Shown here one piece after another: positions 47,440-58,630 of a stretch of 64,000 nucleotides of DNA. The notes beneath the pieces were generated by a model that did no database searches, had not been told where the DNA came from, and was given only the letters and a program-made list of their open reading frames with translations. Position 1 is the first letter of the stretch. Each line of letters begins with the position of its first letter. The position numbers and the translations under genes are program-made. Source of the stretch: Phlegmacium glaucopus (Eukaryota; Basidiomycota; Agaricomycetes; Agaricales; Cortinariaceae); the NCBI GenBank assembly GCA_015039465.1, contig MU130575.1, positions 124,001-188,000 on the forward strand. Reading direction: 5' to 3'.

Positions 47440-50400
47440 CACTACCGGCTCCGCCCTCTTCCTCTTCATCTACTTGTCACTTTTTTTCTCTCATCCATTT
47501 TTCCAAAACCCTCCATGCTTCCAGTACTGTATTATTATTTATCAATGTTTACTAATTCGAGTTCGCAGTGTAATCATAACCAGCATTCAAACTTCGAAGT
47601 TGACAACGTTTGAGCTGCAAGAAGCCTCAAGTTTGAAGTCTGCCTTACCTAAATATTCGATGGAAGACCAGTTCTCTGCATACATCAGCGCTCAGCGCTC
47701 AGCAGCGGCCAAGCAGCTGATTGATCAATGTTCTGACATTGTAAAAGAAATCCCTGACTTCTCGTCATGGCACACCTTCGAATTCCATTCGCCTTGTTCT
47801 TGTCATTGTCAAACACCTTCGAATCTAACCCTACCAGAGGGTACCTAGAGTTCCAAGTTTGTTATCATGAATGATTTCTCTTCTAGTCCTCGGATGCGAA
47901 TTCGGCACCTTCCTGAACCGCTTGCTTGGTAGTTCGAAAAATGGTCTCCACGGGTCTGCAAGGATGGGATCCCTTCCAATTATAACGACTTTCAAAGCGC
48001 TCAACTTTCACCGTATACGCTTGCACGCTCCAAACTTTCCCGCATGTACGTATGTGTGTGTGAGCTATCTCTTTACTCTTCACCGCGCCTAATATTTATG
48101 TTAACATTTTTCCCGTCAAAGGAACGACGGAGAACTCCAAAATGGTCAACCCATACGGTTACTTGTGTGCCGACATCCATCATGATCATCGAATCTTCCG
48201 TGTCAGCGACATCGACAAGTAACGTTGATGTTGTAATTGAACCAAGCTTGAAGCTTGAAGGTTGGAAGTAATCCACTCTTCGAATTGATATTGCGTCTCA
48301 TTCCACGCTCTATCTTCGTTTTCTTTGAATATTGTAAGTACAATAATTTCGTCGTGCTTAATCACCGACTCTCTATAGGGCCTCAGGGCGTCAAGCTTCA
48401 AGGCTCATTGTATGATAACCTAAAAGCAAGAGTTTGAATACCGCCGACGCCGCTTACCTCGCAACACATTATTGGCTACTTAAAGAGTTTAATAATTCTT
48501 TAACCACCCGTGACAATTTATGCAACCTGGTTTCGTAACTTCGAATTCTCGGAGTGTTGAGGATGTCTAAAGGCATGGTTCCCTCCCACTTCTTAATTCT
48601 AGTGTAGGCTCGGCGACTTCGAGTTCCTAGACTTCATTATTCCCACTTCGACCGGGTTTCGGGTCGCACACCGACTTTTTCAGTTTTATAATTGAATTCA
48701 ACTTTGAAGACTTTTTGGGGGGCTCAGATCTATCGTTGGTAAGTAATGAAACATGATATTCTTCCCCACCCACGGTCCCCACACCCAGGTCTTTTTCTGG
48801 TTGAATGATAACTAAATATGATCACCTGCACACAATAACAGGTCAAGAAATGGTTAGCATGACGGGGATCCAAGCCCTGAGGCGGCCTTTCCTGGTAGCA
48901 TGGACCAAGAAGGCCTGAGCGCTGAGCATCCATCACGATCATTTGTTCAAGCTACAATATTGGGTTTAGACTCTGACCTGTTAAGGTACATGCATCAGGA
49001 AAGGGCCCTGTGGTAATAATTTTTAACTAACTAAACTTGTTGATTTCTTGTAATGGGGAATCAATTGAAGTAGATTGATGGAGCGTGAGGAGGGTCAGAG
49101 CTAGCTGCGGATAATGTATCATCGATATCATCGTATGTCATTGCATAGATTGCCGGATATAAAGTAAAAGTTCAAGTGAATGTAGACGCGGAGCTATACT
49201 GAATGATGAATCTTATCTTTTATTGTCTTGCCCCGACTCCGGTTGGACTGGAAGTCACATTATCGTGATAATATTGTACAAGAAAGTCGAGTCCGGCCCT
49301 TTCGACATTAACTAATTTACATGCAAGTCGGATCCTGAGTACTTATATGATGTACATCATAGCATACCCGGACTCGAATCTCCATGGTCATATCTTGGCA
49401 AGGAGAGAATACACACGTGCAAATCACAAATTGTTATTTTAATTTATTTCAACCTTACGATATCATCATTATATAATTCAAAATTTGACTTCGGTATGTA
49501 GTGTGGCGCACTTCAAAGTTCATGCTTGGGCTCCTAGATTCCCCCATGATGTAATTTGAAATGATTCATCGAATCAAAAGCCGCAGCACGACTCGCGGGT
49601 AGTAATGTATATGTAGTGTCAACCCATAAGAATGGATACTACAATGATATCTGCTTGTGACGCCCGAAACTCGCATAAGTATCAGGCGTATTATAACCCT
49701 TACTATATAACCTGAAACTCTTATGGTTAGGTTACGAGTCAAGTTTCGGACGTCCGAACCCCCGCATTTAAACTGGATCCAGGAATTTCGAAGAATTGCA
49801 GTCTGCAGAATTCCGAGTTCTCAGTATTTATTGAGAACTCGATCTTTACAACCTCCAAATCGAAGAGGTTGGCAGCGGGTTTAGCCGGTCGGCTTCTAGA
49901 TAGACCGGGTTTCTTTCAAACTCAGCTGCAGTGTGCCGACATTTCGCTGCCTCTGTCCGCCACCTTTCATTCCAACAGATCTCTGTAAACTAACCTAACA
50001 GGCGCCATCCACAGAGCGCTATGAATCCAGTTACAAAGCTTCCAGGCAATTGGAGGGGCACGAACGACCCCCATCCGTCCACAACCGCATGTGCCTGTAT
50101 CAGCTTTAAAATGAAAGTCATGGCGTTACAAGAGATATGCGGATAAGTGAGTAGACCGGTGACCGTTCCTTCTATGAGGGACCTCCCCAATAGTGTCGTA
50201 AGATATCTGTTCGACACTTGATCTGACAGAACTCGGATCTGCCCGTGCTGAAGGCAATGGCCCACTCAAACCAGTTTGTGAAAGTAGTAATTCAGATCAG
50301 TAGGAACGAACCGAAGGGGGGGGGGGGTTCCTCGGATACGTTACTTTTATTTCTTTCTCGTCCAAGACCTTGGCAAGAATCAGAGCATCGAAAGGAAAAG

Positions 50401-51979
50401 GCCGAAAAGAAAGAGAAGAAAAAGATTCCACTAGAAGATAAACCAAAAATAAAACTTGAGTACTGAGAGGATGATTATTCAAGTTAGTCTACCTTTCGAT
50501 GGTTACCTCCAATAACTCGAATGCCGACAATGCCGATTGTCATTAAATCAATGATTTTGGGTAAGACCTTTGGTTTCGAATTCAGTATTCGAACCGGTGA
50601 TACTCTCGATTTCTCTCCATCCAAAGGCTAACGTAAAAAGCATTTGAAGAGCGCTCGCTGGATCGTGATCATATTTACGTAGTTAACTCGCGTATACCTT
50701 GGGATTTTGACGCTCTATAGGTATTGCTCAAATGCTGGTGGTAGATGAAATGACCGGAGATGCAGTGTGGATCCGGGTTAACTTTGAAAAAGTCGAAAAT
50801 TTCGTCTGGTTCGGGTAGGTAGAGCATGAAGATGTCATTTTGACACTGTTCTATTTGTTCGGTGATCCATTAACCCATTCAAACGGTTGAAAATAAGCCT
50901 TCCGATACCGGATAACATTTGTAAAGTAAGCGAAGGCCTATGTAGATAATAACGTACGAAACGGTCATAGCCATATCCTTTTATACAGTGAGGCTGCGCT
51001 AAACAGGACACCCGCAACCGGTAGGCCTCTTCAATCGGAAGGTAGTCAAACTTGAACAACTTGAATGTTGAACGTTGAACGTTTGGACGTTGAATGTTGA
51101 AAGAAAGAAAAAAAGACAAACAACTTGAAGTACACTGCTTTGTTTGTAATTACCTTGTTCAAGGGAAATCTATATTTCCGAGTCGCGATAGAGCATTTAT
51201 CTTAGTGATTTTTTGGCATGAGATGATCTTTGCGTGCGATAAGCTAAGAGCTAGCACGAGTTGTGAAGACTCCATATGTTCGATATATTCGAAAGAACTT
51301 GAAATTACTCTCTTGGCTCACAGGTGGTAATATGTCACTGTCGAACCTGAATTAGAACTTCGCTTGCTTAGTTTCCCATCTCCACAGGTCTCTCTATATG
51401 GGCTTAAAATGGCCCAGGGAGCTATGAAGTAAGGAGAAGTATTCTATTCCAAAACTTGACAAAGTAAGTTTGTTGGATGCGGGATGCCCGCAGTATTACT
51501 ATGAGAATCCATTGAGGCACTCACTTTATGTTATCCAAGACTTGAGATAGCTCAGGCTGGGCGAAGTTCTGTCAAGACGATTGCAGGATTTTAATTTTCC
51601 CCCTGGCATGATGCTGATTACGATCATGGGAGCCACGCTTCCATGACGCCAGTGACTTGACGAATGCAGGGTGAATGGTTCCGCTACAGGGCCAATATAA
51701 GTTTAGCGTTGGTCGAAGGTGATATATCGGGTGGAGCAATGCTCCGGCTCTGGCAGTGGTGGATGATGGGAAATGGACAAGTGCACCGGTGAAAGTGGAT
51801 GTGTCAATGCTATGCTCGGAAGTTGACCCAGTAGAGGGTGTCTGGGGTCCATGCAGGGCCAGACGTAAATAATAAAATAAAATAAAAAGTGGCACAATAA
51901 GTGAAGGCAGATCCCATAAAACCTTTACTCGTTTTTGTCGTACCACATCCTCTTGGTTGGGCCCTCCTCTACAACAAAT
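47440..51979. other. Gene-poor 4.5-kb stretch upstream of HMG1
   Basis: No supportable gene. Fragments between 47.6 and 48.4 kb have short open frames (for example from an ATG at 47662) but no domain and broken continuity. The stretch holds A/T-rich DNA, a repeat-like segment at 49.65-49.85 kb, a G-run of about 12 near 50.32 kb, and a short degenerate tandem of 'gaacgttgaa'-like units at about 51060-51102. Confidence 0.55.
49656..49850. repeat. LTR-like or hairpin-forming repeat fragment
   Basis: Begins TGTGACGCCCGAAACT, a start common for fungal LTRs, with a TATA-like 'ctatataac' inside. It also has inverted repeats: GACGCCCGAAACT near 49659 pairs with the complement of AGTTTCGGACGTC near 49750 (one mismatch). 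A perfect 10-bp stem (CGAGTTCTCA / TGAGAACTCG, 8-base loop) lies at 49814-49841. No second copy is in the window, so the identity is uncertain. Confidence 0.35.
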
Positions 51980-54900
51980 ATGAAGGCACTCTTCCGTCCC
52001 TTCGCTCTCCACGCCGCCTACACACCTATTGAGACAATTGTCTTCTTCAGTATCATTGGCACTCTAGCTTATTTCCACATCTTGAATGCTATCAAACATT
52101 CTACTTTTCTCGATCCGGCTGGGACTGGCAATGCATATGCCCCACCTGTTGTGAGACCTGCCCATGTACTTCTAAAGTTGGGAGAGTGGGTTGGTGTTAG
52201 AGAGAGTACGTGGGTTAAAGGTGCCGCGGCTGCGGGTGAGAGTGGAACAGTGGTGGAGTTGCAGCAAGTCGTGTTTACGCTGGATGGTGTGAAGATGAAA
52301 GGGACTCAGGTTGGTTGTTACTTTCCCCTCATGCCTTTCGGTCTCTGAACCGTGCTTTCATGTATAGATCCCAGACTACTTCTCATTAGCCCTCCACCCG
52401 CTTTCTATGTCTACAACAAACATCTCACAATATCTCACCACCGACTTTTCCTCCACCTCTGGTAAAACTTACCCTTTACTATGTCATCGACCCTCCCTCT
52501 CCGCTGAAGACTCAACAAACATCGACGTCGAGGAACCAGCATGCTTCACGGTCCAACAGTCTTCTCAGAAGTCTTTTACTCAGACTTTGGCTTTTAAACC
52601 TGGCATGAGGGATGATTGGGTTACTGCTCTGATGGGTGAAAGTAATCTTCACGCCCACATCCACCACCACCATTCTCACAACCACCACCATCACACAACA
52701 TCTCAGCTCCCAACGACACCAAAGGTTTTCACAGACGAGAATGGCATCCGTTTTGAAGTGGATTCTGGCCGAGCAGCTTCTGACATAACGCCTATTGGAC
52801 AAATGAAGAATGCGACATGGGTTGCATACGCAGCTCGAGCATTCGTTGTTCGATTCTGGGATCTAGCAAGGGTTCGTCTTCCCCTAAACATAACAGAAGT
52901 TTCAAGTTACTAAAGCTAAATGCCCTCCACAGAAAGCGGATTCTCTCGACATTCTCCTAATCTTAGCCGGTTACATTTTAATGCACACAACGTTCTACCT
53001 CTTGCTTCGTCGTTCTCGAAATCTCGGTTCATCATTCTGGCTTCCATTAGCCATCATATCCTCAGCAGTCCTTGCCTTACTCATTGCTTTACCTATTGCT
53101 ATGAGTTTGAGAATCCCAATCGACCCTGTTGCGTTGACAGAGGCGTTACCGTTTTTGGTTTGCACGGTTGGGTTTGACAAACCGCTTAGATTGGCGAGAG
53201 CGGTTTTTGGACATGAACATCTACTTTTACCACCAGGAGTCGAGGATACTGGTGCGAAAACCAATGGCAACGTCAATTCTCCTTCCTTGACTGTCCCCAA
53301 TGCCCACACTTCCCACCACCACCAACTAAAACCAGCTCCAAAAATAATAACTGAATCGCTGTCTCTAGTCTACGCTCCTATCATTAGGGATTATATCCTT
53401 GAGATAGCTGTGTTGACGGTGGGTGCGTATAGTAAAGTTGGAGGGTTGAAGGAAGTATGTGCGCTTGCGGCTTTGATATTGGCTGTCGATTGTCTTTTGT
53501 TGTGTACGTATTTGGCGGCTGTTTTGGGAGTTATGGTTGAGGTGAGCGAACGTTTGCTTTGCTTTTCGGTTGCTGCGTCCCTCTCTTCTTTTACTTCGCT
53601 TTGCGTTTTTGCGTCTTTGCGTCACTATTCGCATCACTTGATGGGGATTCCCTGTCGTCTGTCAAGTCAAGGTTTCTTGCTTTTGACAGGTCTTCTTCTC
53701 ACTGCCGTAATTTCAATTTTCCCATCCTTCCCGCTTCCCGGCTCTACCAATCTCCGATGTCAATCACCGACCCGAATTGATCTCAAATGACCCCATGCAC
53801 CATATTCAGTCCCTTATTTGTCGTCCTTGTCCCCATTTGTTCTCTTGTTACGCTCATGACCACCAATTCTTGGTCGGACCTCTTTATTGTTCTTCTGGGC
53901 ATTATTGGCCTTATCCCATCTGCCTTAGTGCGACCATGTTATGGTCTTTTTTTTGTTTGTTGATCGGCCCGGTTTGGACTTTGCACTACCTTTTTGGATT
54001 TGCTCCTTTCTTATGGCTTACCTAACCCCCTTTCACGTCTAGGTTCACAGAATCAAGACTGTCCGGGCAATGACCTCCTCTCTGTCCCGTTCAAACTCTT
54101 CCTCATCCCTCGCTTCCGGTATTTCCTCCCCGTCTCCTTTCGGTAGACGAAGCGCCATGGCTAGACCTTCCACTCCTACTACGACTACGACTAAAACGTT
54201 CGGACAGAAATTGTTTTCAATCCTGCTTGGTGGGGAGAAAGGAAGTGGCTTACCTGGCTATGTTGATTTGATGGCTGGACGAGGAAATGGCGGTACTATG
54301 ACCCCCAAAATTTTGAAACCGAAAGGAGGGAATGGACAACACCAGGAGAATCCGGTTGCTAGATTGAAATTACTTTTGGTTTGTTTTATTTCTATTGTTC
54401 CACTTTAGAAGAGATTTACCAATTTCTACTTTTATATCATATAGATCGCGTCGTTTTTGACTCTACATATCTTGAACCTCATTACTCCTCTTACTCCCTC
54501 TCGCCACAACTTGTCTTCTTCTAATACAGGCTTGAACGGCCAAGTCAACATCCGGAGAGTGGATATCACAACTCCTGGTTTACGTTCCGTGTTGGACACT
54601 TTGGTGGAAGCTTCCGCTTCTGATCTTCGCAATGATGAAGGGGAAGGACAAGGCCAAAGAGATCTTTTAGCCAAAGTGTGGCCTCCCATTCATATCAAGG
54701 TCGTTTTACCACCTTTCCTGCTCTCTTCCTCTCCATCCTCCGCCTCCAAATCAACTTCTGAACTCCTCGAATCCTTCATGTCAACCTGGACCCGTCTAGT
54801 CGGCGATCCTATCCTGAGCAAATGGATAGTGGTTGTATTGGCGATTAGTATTACTTTGAATGGGTATTTGTTGAAGGGGATTGCGGCTGGTGTTGTTGGC

Positions 54901-56858
54901 GGTAGGATTGCCGAGAGTTTGGGTGTTGGATTCGGTGGAGTTGGGATAAAGGGTGCTGTTAGATTTGAAGGGGATGCGGATGCAGATGCCGATAGCGAGA
55001 CCGATGGAGAGGAGGTGGTCAGGGACGTGGCCTCATTCAAGATACAGGATGTGGTTAAGGACGTGGCCTCATTCAAGATGCAGGAGGTCGATAAGAAATT
55101 GCAGACCGCTAGGAGATTGATGTTGAAGCCTAAGGCTGTCGTCGTTCCTGTTCTGCCTGCCGTTCAACTACCTTCTACCACCTTTACATCCTCGTCTTCC
55201 TTGTCATCCACAACCATCGTAGCACTACCCACTCCCTCCTCTCCCTCATCCTCTTCCGACGAATCCTTGACCGCTGCCTCTGCCTCTGCCGACAACATAG
55301 AACCGATCCGGACCCTCGATGAATGCATTGACATTTTCGAGAATGGACCTAGACCTCTCAGTGAAAGCCTAGCCCTATTAAACGATGAAGAAATCATCAT
55401 GTTGGCACAGAAGGGGAAGGTGGCTGCGTATGCGCTTGAGAAAGTACTTGGGTCAGCCGAGTTGGAACGGGCTGTTAGGATTAGAAGGGCTTTGATCTGT
55501 ACGTTTTTTTCTTTTTCTTTGTTCCTTGGATCCAAATACTGAATTACCTTGTACAGCTCGCGCCTCACGTACCCAAACACTGGAATCATCCGATATCCCA
55601 TTGACTAACTACGACTACTCACGAGTCCTAGGCGCATGCTGCGAAAATGTTGTCGGATACATCCCTCTCCCATTAGGAATAGCCGGTCCTCTTAGCATCG
55701 ACGGCGAACTTTATCCGATCCCAATGGCCACAGCCGAAGGCACACTCGTAGCATCCACATCCCGAGGCTGTAAAGCTCTCAACCTAGGTGGAGGAGTAAC
55801 AACCGTCTTAACTCGAGATGCCATGACCCGTGGCCCAGCCATAGATTTCCCATCCATCGTCGACGCAGCAGCTGCTCTTGCATGGATCGATTCGGAAGAA
55901 GGTTTTTCGATTATCAAAGAAGCCTTCGAGAGTACATCCCGATTCGCCAAACTCCACAGCTTGAAAACCGCGTTAGCAGGTCGAACTTTGTTTGTGAGGT
56001 TCGCAACCAGGACAGGCGACGCAATGGGTATGAACATGATTTCAAAAGGAACTGAAAAAGCGCTCGAAGTCATGCAACTCTACTTCCCAACCATGTCCAT
56101 CCTCGCTCTATCCGGAAACTACTGCACTGATAAAAAGCCAGCAGCTATCAACTGGATCGAAGGACGCGGTAAAAGTGTCGTAGCAGAAGCCATCGTACCA
56201 GGACATGTGGTTAAGAATGTATTGAAGACGAGTGTGGAAGCGTTATGTAATCTGAATGTGAAGAAGAATTTGGTGGGGAGTGCTATGGCGGGTAGTATTG
56301 GAGGCTTTAATGCACACGCTGCGAATATTTTGACGGCTGTGTTTTTGGCTACTGGGCAAGACCCGGCTCAGAATGTGGAGAGTTCGAATTGTATGACGTT
56401 GATGGAACCGTGCGTTTTCTTTTTCTTCTCTCATCCCGTTTTGCTTTACTAACCCTGTTTCGTTTAGAATAAACTCCTCTCAAGACCTACTAATCACTAT
56501 AACAATGCCCTCCATCGAAGTAGGCACCATCGGTGGTGGAACCGTTCTCGCTCCTCAGCAATCCGTTCTGGATATGTTAGGAATGAAAGGCGCTCACCCG
56601 ACCCACCCAGGACAAAACGCTCAAAAACTAGCTAGGCTAATAGCTGCGGCTGTTATGGCTGGGGAATTGAGTTTGTTGAGTGCGCTTGCGGCCGGACATT
56701 TGATCAAGGCGCATATGGCGCATAATAGGAGTACGACGGGGACGCCGGCTGTTGAGAAAGTAATGGTTCTTGGGGAGGTGAAAGAGAAAGAGAATCGTGA
56801 AGGTGGAGGATTGGTGACGTCTTTATCGTCACTAAGTTTACCAGCTTATTCAAGATGA
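51980..56858 (+). CDS. HMG1: HMG-CoA reductase
   Basis: Rate-limiting ER enzyme of the mevalonate/sterol pathway. N-terminal membrane helix ('[18 protein letters not shown]'), a lumenal loop with a His-rich run ([15 protein letters not shown]), then the sterol-sensing helices ('[19 protein letters not shown]', '[20 protein letters not shown]', '[20 protein letters not shown]') and a later helix '[20 protein letters not shown]'. A variable linker joins the catalytic domain with Glu in '[19 protein letters not shown]', Lys in '[14 protein letters not shown]', Asp in '[16 protein letters not shown]' and His in '[15 protein letters not shown]'. About seven exons; the intron 53542-54042 (501 nt) is very long for this genome. 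The ATG at 51980 is the first in frame. All catalytic residues are present; roughly 1,300 residues. Confidence 0.95.
55024..55095 (+). repeat. 36-nt tandem duplication in the HMG1 linker
   Basis: Two adjacent in-frame 36-nt units (55024-55059 and 55060-55095) encode [12 protein letters not shown] and [12 protein letters not shown]. It lies in the variable linker between membrane and catalytic domains, so length change is tolerated. Confidence 0.8.
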
Positions 56859-57023
56859 ATTTGAATATGCTTTGGTTTTTTTTTTCCTTTTTTCTTTCCC
56901 CCTTTCTTCCCTTCGATCGACTTGAACTGCTGTGGCCCTTTTTTATGGCATGTTATATACACATACTTTCGACCTTCATAAATTGGATCCTTCACCACCT
57001 TTTTTTGCATATTTCAAATCATA

Positions 57024-57044
57024 ATCATCATCATCATCATCATC
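57024..57044. repeat. ATC trinucleotide microsatellite
   Basis: About seven ATC/CAT units, in the 3' flank of HMG1. Confidence 0.8.
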
Positions 57045-57750
57045 TACTACAAAGTTATATGTCTCTCCTGCTCCCTCTCGTCCTCACCCACACAATCCAA
57101 ATTATCAAAATTTTATTCACAAATCATTGGGCCCCCCTCGGAAAATCTAGATATATTATAGTTATATCCCAATTTATTTCGTCTTGATTGACTCTTTCAT
57201 TTTGCATTGTTTTTTTCCTTCTTTTTTAGCTTAAATGAACCCAATGTATCTTGCTTTAAAGGATTATTTATTATGTCCTTGTGTTTTTTGCCTGGCCAGC
57301 GCGTGATGCTAAATTCCAACCTTCTTCACCTTGCTCCTTCAAAGGCTTCACCCGGTCTCATAGCGGCTCATGGTTTCTCATCAGGCTCAGGTTCAACATT
57401 GGCGTGCTGGTAGAAGCTGACGGCTTGTTACACTTTTGGATCCAAAGTCGCATTTATTTTTCATGTCTGTTACTTCGGATACTTTACCTTGTTATATTGC
57501 CAAAAAAAACCGTATTCCTTGCCTTTCCCTTCGAATTCTGTCATTCTCCTCATATTTCCTATCCTGCACTTCACGCCCATCCGTCCTTGCCCGACAGACA
57601 AACAGGGCAGCTTCTCCCCTCCAATTCAACGGCAATTTGCTGGAAATTTTCTGTCGTATACGCTGGCTTAAACTGACTGTCTGCAGGGTGTAACTCGCCG
57701 AACTTGAATCGTCCGCTCGTATTTTCGGCTTCATCACCCATGTACTTGGG

Positions 57751-58106
57751 GATATCGGAGGATTCTAAGGTTTGGGTACATGAAGACACGAGCTGTAAAA
57801 AAGTAATTAGTACTTGAATGCGACGAGTAAAGAAAAAAGAAAACATACATATCAGAACCCTTTTCATTCTCTGACAGACAGCCCGTTCCAATTCGGCCGT
57901 CCCAAGGTACTTTCCTGCATGATGATTTCTTCATTATTTAGAAGAGCTAGATTTTCACCGAGTCTATTTTTCAAAGATGTCCATGAGGGTGCGGATGGGT
58001 TCTATGTTGTCGGCGGAAGCAGAGGATTCTTGTGGGAGGCGAGGAGGGTGGAGTAGGCTTTTGTTATGATGGTTGTGGATGATGATGAGGAAGATGTAAA
58101 GGTAAA
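57751..58106 (-). pseudogene. Inverted, decayed fragment of HMG1
   Basis: Read on the minus strand this segment matches HMG1 55180-55600. It starts in the linker ('acctttacatc' region), continues through '[11 protein letters not shown]', 'NDEEIIM', 'AELERAV' and 'KRVLICMF', keeps a recognisable copy of the 55.5-kb intron, and ends in '[11 protein letters not shown]'. It carries stops and has lost '[10 protein letters not shown]' and neighbouring bases (356 bp against 421). Because the intron is retained it came from DNA duplication, not from a reverse-transcribed mRNA. Confidence 0.85.
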
Positions 58107-58630
58107 TGAGGACGAAGCGGTCATATATGGTTGATCGGCAGTAAGAAGTGGAGGGATAGTAGCTTTAAGGTTTAATCATCAACCTCCTAGCTAGCAATCT
58201 ACATGCAATTTCCTATCCACATCTGCCATCTTGAACAACGCCACGTTCCTAACCACTCCTGGAGATAAAAGCCTTTGAGGCTCGTTGCTGGAGTTGATAA
58301 GTCCTACGCTAAACATTGGATACGCCTTCTCACAATCGATTCACCGGTTTGGGAGGGAAGGAGATTTCTTCACGGACAGAACAACGATTGAGAAAGGTTG
58401 TACGATGTATTAGTATCAGTAGTTTGAGTGAGCGTTGACAAAGAAAAGTAGTTTGAAGCAATCAACCAACCGTGAATCGTATATAGTGATCGATTGTCCA
58501 TTATCATTAGGCAAAACTCGGATGCAAAACTGATGCTTATCTAATTGAGAGCAGCTTCCCTCTTGCCCCCAGCTTGCCTCTCACCACCCAGATCGCTGCG
58601 TATCGAGCACCACAACTCGAGTCCAACAAT

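Larger units (their letters stand above)
56859..58630. other. Intergenic region HMG1 / NB-ARC gene
   Basis: About 1.8 kb. Holds the HMG1 3' flank (pyrimidine-rich), the ATC microsatellite and the inverted HMG1 relic, then the NB-ARC promoter region. No intact gene seen. Confidence 0.6.

Noticed and set aside
47662..48440. A gene starting MEDQFSAYISAQRS
   Set aside because: The frame ends after about 60 codons and following frames cannot be joined into a coherent protein; no domain is seen.
50316..50327. Run of about 12 G, and a run of 12 C at 41685-41696
   Set aside because: Homopolymers of this length are a sequencing-error risk and lie in non-coding DNA; no function inferred.
50576..50600. 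Possible tRNA B box (complement of gtattcgaacc)
   Set aside because: No T-stem pairing, no A box at the right distance and no acceptor stem could be drawn.
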